Shown: positions 32,422 to 37,062 of the stretch, piece by piece
How the letters are laid out: each line of letters opens with the position of its first letter
Position numbering within the stretch: position 1 is the stretch's first letter
Assembly: GCA_900318195.1 (NCBI GenBank)
Contig: ONJR01000100.1
Location: 1 to 37,062, forward strand
Length of the DNA: 37,062 nucleotides
Source of the DNA: an uncultured Planctomycetota bacterium
GTDB lineage: Bacteria > Planctomycetota > Planctomycetia > Pirellulales > Thermoguttaceae
Reading direction: 5' to 3'
Program-made: the position numbers and the translations under genes
Notes under the pieces: model-generated
Told to the model about the DNA's origin: nothing
Database searches by the model: none
The model's input: the letters and a program-made list of their open reading frames with translations, nothing else

Positions 32422-32530
32422 AAATCCATACCGGTCGTCCGGCTAGCCCGTAATTTAAAGGTGTGTCTCTACTACATATCCTTGGCGTCGCCTCCGCGAG
32501 TCCATACCGCCTCAGCGACGCGCCGCGCAT

Positions 32531-32559
32531 ATTATAACGATAATTTGCGCGTTGGTAAA
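32531..32559 (-). promoter_or_regulatory. Promoter of the KS-like gene
   Basis: On the minus strand TTTACC (-35), 17-base spacer and a perfect TATAAT (-10). Transcription would start near 32524, about 100 bases before the ATG at 32421, and just after the stop of the upstream lipoprotein gene. Confidence 0.7.
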
Positions 32560-32601
32560 GGGCTACCTTGCAAGAAAGGAGCGGAAATCAAAGCTCGCGT
32601 T

Positions 32602-34203
32602 CTAGCGTTGCAAGCTCGGTTGTACGCTCGCAGGATCGGCGGACGGCGAAACAACCGGCGGTACTCCGTCGTTCTGCGGCTGTTGCGCGGGCGCGCTATT
32701 GGGCTGACCGTTTTGCGTTCTAGGCGGCGAGGTCGGCTCGGAGCGGACAACGCGTCCTGTAATATGTGTCGCGCCGCTCAGCGTTTTGCGGTATGAGAAA
32801 GTGAAGGACGTACTCTTGCGCGGCGCAATCGTCGCCACGTCCCACTGCACGCCGTTTGCCACCTCCCTCTGGGGAGGAACCGGAAAATTTACGCTGTCGA
32901 TTCCCGAAGTGGGGAAAGTGACTTCGACCGTCGCGTTCTGATAGAAGTCGGAAAGGTTGTTTAGCGTTACCCTATAAGAAACCGTTTCGCCGACGTTAGC
33001 GCTCGTCGTCGAAGGTACGAGCGCCATCGTAACCGCGCCGGACGCCGACCACGTCTGGAAGATCGTCTTACTGTCGACTTCGACCTCGCGCGCCGTTTCC
33101 GTCGCCGGACGTATGATCGTCGCGGAAATCTTCGCTGTGCCGGGTTCGCCGCGTAGTTGCGTCGTCTGCGTCGTCGCGTTACCGTTTGCGTCTGTTGTTA
33201 CGGTAACCGAGGGAGCGTTATTCGGACCGACCCCTGCGTCTCCCGAGAGGACGTCGTAACGCACTTTCCAGCCTTCGCGCGGCTCCGAGGTCGTGCGGCG
33301 AACGACGGTCGTTGTCAAATCGCGCGATGTCTTGACCGTACTCACACCGGATTCCGGAAAACGAAACGCGGCGTCGATCCAGTGAATTTCAGAGACCGCG
33401 CGGCGCTTATTCCAGTTGCCGATCGTGTCCGACATAACGACGATCGTCGACGTTCCCTCCTCGAACGCCGAGACCGACGCCCAAGATTGTCCGCGAAGAA
33501 TCGTAACGTCGTCGAGTTGCGTGTCCGTACCGCGATTGATGCGCCAGAGCTGACCGGTCGTCGACGTCGTCATGCTACGCTCTTCGACGTCCCTCGACGT
33601 CTTCGTTAGACAGCTCAGGCAACTTCCATTCGAGCGCCAACGCGAACCAATATTGGCGATCTGTCCGTTTGCGAACTCATTCGGATTCGATTCCATAAAC
33701 TTTCCGATCCCGGACATACTCCAATTGAGTTGCTCGCCCACGCGTAAGTACTCCGAATCCTCGCCTATATAGCTTGCGACGACGATAACGTCCGAGCCGA
33801 CCGGCGCGGCGATCGTCGCTGGTTCGACGACGAGCGCCGGACCTGGACCTTGCCACTGTTTAGGAAATAGCGCGCCGCCGTTCGGTCGTTGCGTCGTCCA
33901 TACGAAATTCTTGAGGTCGATTCCGGTTTTACGCGCGGCGCCGTTTTCTGCGTCGGTATCATTCCAAGCCTCTTTCTTATTGTCGGTCGCAACTGCGGCG
34001 CGCGCTAACGCGTCGCGCTCGTCTTGTGCGGTCGCGCGATCCACCTCGGGCTTTTTCGACGCGAAAATTCCGTCCTCAGAAAACAGACAGCATTTATGTT
34101 CTTCGAGCGCTTTGCATCCCGAGACGGCGAAAAGAGCCGCCGTCGCCGCAAGTATGATTGCGCCGTTCGTCTTGCCACGCTCCGATTTGGTTCTTTTCGT
34201 CAT
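32602..34203 (-). CDS. Lipoprotein with Ig-like/DUF11-like domains
   Basis: 533 aa. A basic start (TKRTKSERGK) and hydrophobic stretch end in the lipobox FAVSGC, so Cys30 should be lipidated and the protein anchored to a membrane. Four more Cys occur soon after or in CLSCL. The middle contains a beta-rich Ig-like stretch with a TVTTDANGNATTQTTQLRG pattern typical of Big-1 domains. Near residues 400-480 there is a DUF11-type repeat (TTSANVGETVSYRVTLNN, then VEVTFP and a FTFSYRKTL ending). The C-terminal 50 residues are Pro/Gln/Ser-rich and disordered. Such proteins are surface-exposed structural or adhesive components; no enzyme site is visible. Downstream it is followed by the promoter of the KS-like gene, so the two are separate units. 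Confidence 0.8.
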   Translation of the reverse strand: MTKRTKSERGKTNGAIILAATAALFAVSGCKALEEHKCCLFSEDGIFASKKPEVDRATAQDERDALARAAVATDNKKEAWNDTDAENGAARKTGIDLKNFVWTTQRPNGGALFPKQWQGPGPALVVEPATIAAPVGSDVIVVASYIGEDSEYLRVGEQLNWSMSGIGKFMESNPNEFANGQIANIGSRWRSNGSCLSCLTKTSRDVEERSMTTSTTGQLWRINRGTDTQLDDVTILRGQSWASVSAFEEGTSTIVVMSDTIGNWNKRRAVSEIHWIDAAFRFPESGVSTVKTSRDLTTTVVRRTTSEPREGWKVRYDVLSGDAGVGPNNAPSVTVTTDANGNATTQTTQLRGEPGTAKISATIIRPATETAREVEVDSKTIFQTWSASGAVTMALVPSTTSANVGETVSYRVTLNNLSDFYQNATVEVTFPTSGIDSVNFPVPPQREVANGVQWDVATIAPRKSTSFTFSYRKTLSGATHITGRVVRSEPTSPPRTQNGQPNSAPAQQPQNDGVPPVVSPSADPASVQPSLQR

Positions 34204-34579
34204 GATTACGCTCTCTGTTCAATCCGATTCTATTTCAAGTAGCTCTTGCTACTCGCTTCTTTTATTCTTATTTTACCCATATTATCTATCTTGGTTATAG
34301 GTTCTAGCTTTAAATTAGTTTAAAATTTGTTTTTTAACGTTCGTCTTTTCCTTATAATCGTTATTACGCAATTAATCTCGCGTTTGTTTTATTTGCGCGA
34401 AGTTCGCGTTTTTCTCCGTGCGTTGGGATTAACTTGACTTGTCTTGTGCGAACGCTATAATGCGGGTAGCGCTCTCGCGTAGCTTCGTAACGCGAGCGGC
34501 GTTCATTTTGCAAGACGGCGTCGACCTTGGTCGCGCTCCCTTAAACAGCGGCTTGGCGTCCGCACTCATGAAGGAACTT
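34204..34579. other. Divergent, AT-rich intergenic region
   Basis: Unusually AT-rich for this window between about 34230 and 34400. It must carry the promoter of the minus-strand lipoprotein gene, which I could not pin down, and holds the RimO promoter near its right end. A small AGTAGC/GCTACT hairpin lies near 34240. Confidence 0.5.
34434..34461 (+). promoter_or_regulatory. Promoter of rimO
   Basis: TTGACT (-35), 16-base spacer, perfect TATAAT (-10). The predicted start near 34468 lies downstream of the earliest in-frame start codon (34439), which shows that the longest open frame is not the real coding region. Confidence 0.75.
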
Positions 34580-36274
34580 ATGTCGAATAGCTCGGAAGTA
34601 TCGGAGAAGTCTAGCGCTCGTTCTGAGATTAATCGGGACGCGCTTCGCGGTAAGACGTTTTCTACAATTTCGCTCGGTTGTCCGAAGAATTTGGTCGATT
34701 CAGAGTCGACTTCCGGACGCTTGTGCGAGCTTGGCGCGCGACTCGAGCTCGAGTCTGATTCCGTCGATTTTCTCGTTCTTAACACGTGCGGCTTTCTGCG
34801 CTCGGCGGTGACCGAGGCGGAGGAATTTATTCAACAGGCGCTCGAGCAGAAGCGTGTTGGCAACGTTCGCGCGGTCGTCGTTACTGGTTGCGCCGTTGCG
34901 TCGGACGGTCGAGCGCTTGCCGAGCGCTATCCCGAGGTTGACGCGTGGCTTGGTCCGTTCGACGAGGCGCGAATAGGCGAGATCGCCGCGCAACTATTCA
35001 GTTCTGAGCGCTCGGATTTGCGCGCCGACTCCGACCCTCCCGCGAACGCGAGTTTACGCGTGCTCTCGCCCGAAGAAACGGCGACGGCGCGCGACGAACT
35101 TGCGACGAACGCTCGAGTGTTCCACACTCCTTCGCGCAATCTAACGCTCGACGATTCCTCGCGCGCGCGTCTGACGTTGCCGCACGCGGCGTACCTCAAG
35201 ATCGCCGACGGATGCGATCGGTTCTGTTCATTCTGTACGATCCCGCATATTCGCGGTCGCTACGTTAGCAAGCCTCTCGAGACGATTTTGGCCGAAGCGA
35301 GTCGTCTTGCCGATCAGGGAGTTCGTGAACTAACTTTAATCGCGCAGGAGACGACTTTCTGGGGGCAGGATCTCTACGGCGAGCCGGCGCTGAAGCGCTT
35401 ACTCGAAGCTCTCAAATCGCGGAATCAGTTCGATTGGATTCGCGTGCTGTACGCCTATCCGCTCTTCTGGGATAAGGATCTTACCGCGCTCTTTAAGTTG
35501 GAAGAACCCGGTACGACCTCGATCGTCCCTTATGTCGATATGCCGTTGCAACATTGCAATTCCGAGCTGTTGCGCAGTATGAATCGACGCGGCGATAAAG
35601 CTGAAATCGAGGAGTTGCTCGCGCGACTACGAGCCGAAATTCCCAACGTCGCGCTTCGCACTTCGCTTATTGTGGGCTATCCCGGCGAAACGGACGAACG
35701 CTTTTACGAACTCGTCGAATTCGTTGAGAAGCAAAAATTTGCCCGCGCGGGTATCTTCCAATTTTCTCCCGAACCAGGGGCGCCGGCGTCGTCCCTGTCG
35801 GGACAAGTCGACGCCAAAACGAAGGCGCGTCGGTTCGAGCGCCTCTATGCGAAACAGGAGCGAATTTCGCACCAGTTTGCGCGCAATCTAGTCGGCAGCG
35901 TTATGGACGTGCTACTCGACGCGCGCGCGGTTGCGGACAACGGATCGCTCATGAAGCACGTGTGCCTAGGTCGCACGTACGCGGACGCGCCCGACGTCGA
36001 TCCCGTTGTGTACGTAACGGGTCGTGATCTGACGCCGGGCGAGTTCGTGCGCTGTGAGATCGTCGACGCGCAGGGACTCGATTTGATCGCCGTGCCCGCC
36101 GATCCCGCTAATCAGTTCGTCTCAAAGGACGAGCGCCGCGACGCGTACGAGCGCGAGGAAGCGCGCGCCGAACGAGAAGCGCGCGCCGAACGGGAAGGCG
36201 CGGCAAAAGAGCGGCGTCAACATGGTCGCGGTAAATCGCGCTCTTCGACTCGCGGCCGCAAGCGTTCGCGCTAG
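34580..36274 (+). CDS. rimO: Ribosomal protein S12 methylthiotransferase RimO
   Basis: 564 aa from the ATG at 34580 (AAGGA just upstream; earlier in-frame starts precede the promoter or lack such a site). RimO adds a methylthio group to an aspartate of ribosomal protein S12 using two iron-sulphur clusters. The UPF0004 domain has its three cluster cysteines C34 (SLGCPKN), C70 (NTCGF) and C104 (VTGCA). The radical-SAM motif is C212-x3-C216-x2-C219 (CDRFCSFC), followed by IPHIRGRYVS. PLQHC and SLIVGYPGET match the family, and a TRAM domain follows. Two features are longer than usual: an insert of about 50 residues between the two domains (about 140-190), and a C-terminal Arg/Glu/Lys-rich tail of about 50 residues that could bind rRNA. 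The next gene starts 43 bases later in the same direction. Confidence 0.93.
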   Translation: MSNSSEVSEKSSARSEINRDALRGKTFSTISLGCPKNLVDSESTSGRLCELGARLELESDSVDFLVLNTCGFLRSAVTEAEEFIQQALEQKRVGNVRAVVVTGCAVASDGRALAERYPEVDAWLGPFDEARIGEIAAQLFSSERSDLRADSDPPANASLRVLSPEETATARDELATNARVFHTPSRNLTLDDSSRARLTLPHAAYLKIADGCDRFCSFCTIPHIRGRYVSKPLETILAEASRLADQGVRELTLIAQETTFWGQDLYGEPALKRLLEALKSRNQFDWIRVLYAYPLFWDKDLTALFKLEEPGTTSIVPYVDMPLQHCNSELLRSMNRRGDKAEIEELLARLRAEIPNVALRTSLIVGYPGETDERFYELVEFVEKQKFARAGIFQFSPEPGAPASSLSGQVDAKTKARRFERLYAKQERISHQFARNLVGSVMDVLLDARAVADNGSLMKHVCLGRTYADAPDVDPVVYVTGRDLTPGEFVRCEIVDAQGLDLIAVPADPANQFVSKDERRDAYEREEARAEREARAEREGAAKERRQHGRGKSRSSTRGRKRSR

Positions 36275-36316
36275 CGCGCTACGATCGCATAATGTATAGT
36301 AAGAAGAGGGATTGAC

Positions 36317-37062
36317 GTGGCTAAAAGACCTTCGTCTCTTAAAGGACAGTTGCTACGAGAGAGTCTCTTGCTCGAAGAGCTAAGTATGCTCGACGACACT
36401 TTTATGCGAGTCGTTCTGAAAGACAATATTCCCGGCGTTCAAGATATTGTCAACGTCGTCTTGGGACGCGACGATATTGTCGTCACGCGTCTTGAAACCC
36501 AGGATTGTCGTACGAATCCGCTCGGACACAGCGTTTGTCTCGACGTCCTTGCGTACGATTCGAAGGATAGAATTTATAATGTCGAGATCCAGCGTGATAA
36601 ACGCGGCGCGACGCCGAAACGAGTACGTTATCATTTTTCCGCGATCGATTGGTTCTCGCTCGAGAAAAGAGCCGATTTCGACGAACTTGTCGAAACATGG
36701 GTCATTTTCATTACGGACGATCCCTCTTTGACGCAGGGACGCCCCTTTGCGATGATAAAACGTATGGACGTCGAGACAGGCGAAATTTTTGACGACGGTC
36801 AGAACATTTGCATTGCGAACGCACGATATGTTGGCGACGACGACTTTGGTGAACTTATGTCGGATATACGCGAGAAGAATCCCGACAAGATGCATTATTC
36901 ATCTCTCGCAATTCGCGCCGCTAACGTTAAAAACACAATGAAAGGAGAACTTTTTATGAACGAGAATGAAATTGATGGAATTAGGGAGGAAACGCTCCAA
37001 AGAGTCTTCAAAAGGTATTGGAAAGAAATTGATCGCGTTCGCGACGACGTTAGCGAGGAAGA
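36317..37062 (+). CDS. PD-(D/E)XK family transposase/nuclease, cut by the window edge
   Basis: At least 248 codons, open to the window end. The GTG at 36317 is chosen because AGAGGG lies just upstream and an in-frame stop lies a few codons before it. LDVLAY (D76) followed by YNVEIQR (E90, Q92) is the D...ExQ signature of the PDDEXK_2/Rpn group, proteins often annotated as transposases and linked to recombination-promoting DNA cleavage. The N-terminal region (FMRVVLKDNIPGVQDIVNVVL) and IDWFSLEKRADFDELVETWVIFI also fit the family. The C-terminal part continues past the nuclease core with NPDKMHY and a helical segment, as usual. Such genes occur in many copies in gut bacteria and mark mobile or variable sites. 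I saw no terminal repeats inside the window. Confidence 0.85.
   Translation, partial: MAKRPSSLKGQLLRESLLLEELSMLDDTFMRVVLKDNIPGVQDIVNVVLGRDDIVVTRLETQDCRTNPLGHSVCLDVLAYDSKDRIYNVEIQRDKRGATPKRVRYHFSAIDWFSLEKRADFDELVETWVIFITDDPSLTQGRPFAMIKRMDVETGEIFDDGQNICIANARYVGDDDFGELMSDIREKNPDKMHYSSLAIRAANVKNTMKGELFMNENEIDGIREETLQRVFKRYWKEIDRVRDDVSEE

Overview
The window looks like a chromosomal segment of a planctomycete. The main reasons are a surface protein whose N-terminus carries a planctomycete-type sorting motif (IEPLENRLALSA, LEPR-XLL-like), several very large secreted or membrane proteins of the kind common in that phylum, an FHA-domain protein, an exported Gfo/Idh/MocA-fold enzyme with a Tat-like leader, a run of xylose-isomerase-like sugar isomerases, and paralogues of SelA and of beta-ketoacyl synthase. 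All family assignments were made by reading motifs; no database search was run. A GH109-like enzyme and a PD-(D/E)XK-type transposase/nuclease would fit a gut-associated lineage, but that is only an inference.

Layout. 1-568: nothing recognised. 570-3026: a terminator, a 726-aa extremely charged protein on the minus strand, a UTR hairpin and a strong promoter. 3079-15557: two adjacent minus-strand genes for giant envelope proteins (2811 and 1291 aa). By my reading they are three copies of one unit (export segment, about 1,200 aa of beta-rich periplasmic sequence, three membrane segments), two of them fused head to tail in the larger protein. 15694-16645: an FHA-domain protein with an 11-residue Ala/Pro/Gln repeat, followed by a strong terminator. 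16646-17197: a non-coding stretch with helically phased T-tracts. 17198-20442: three tandem sugar phosphate isomerase/epimerase-like paralogues, closed by a clear terminator. 20600-22952: two translationally coupled, exported pentapeptide-repeat proteins. 23233-25731: a glycosyltransferase remnant and a Calx-beta surface protein, both on the minus strand, meeting at a 50-bp perfect palindrome. 26007-27467: a Tat-exported GH109-like oxidoreductase-fold protein. 27597-29678: an unknown 192-aa protein followed by a SelA-like protein lacking the PLP lysine. 29802-30899: an unknown secreted protein with its own promoter. 31054-32421: a ketoacyl-synthase-like protein lacking the Cys-His-His triad. 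32602-34203: a lipoprotein with Ig/DUF11-like repeats. 34580-36274: RimO. 36317 to the end: a truncated PD-(D/E)XK family transposase/nuclease.

How the genes may work together. The isomerase trio and the GH109-like enzyme suggest breakdown or remodelling of (amino)sugars. The giant proteins, FHA protein, pentapeptide proteins, lipoprotein and LEPR-type protein are envelope components of unknown function. The most distinctive points are two fold-conserved but catalytically disarmed enzymes (SelA-like, KS-like), the three-unit giant protein pair, and the palindrome that separates two apparently truncated genes. I saw no complete defence system, CRISPR array, rRNA or tRNA. Most promoters named here are textbook -35/-10 matches found by eye.
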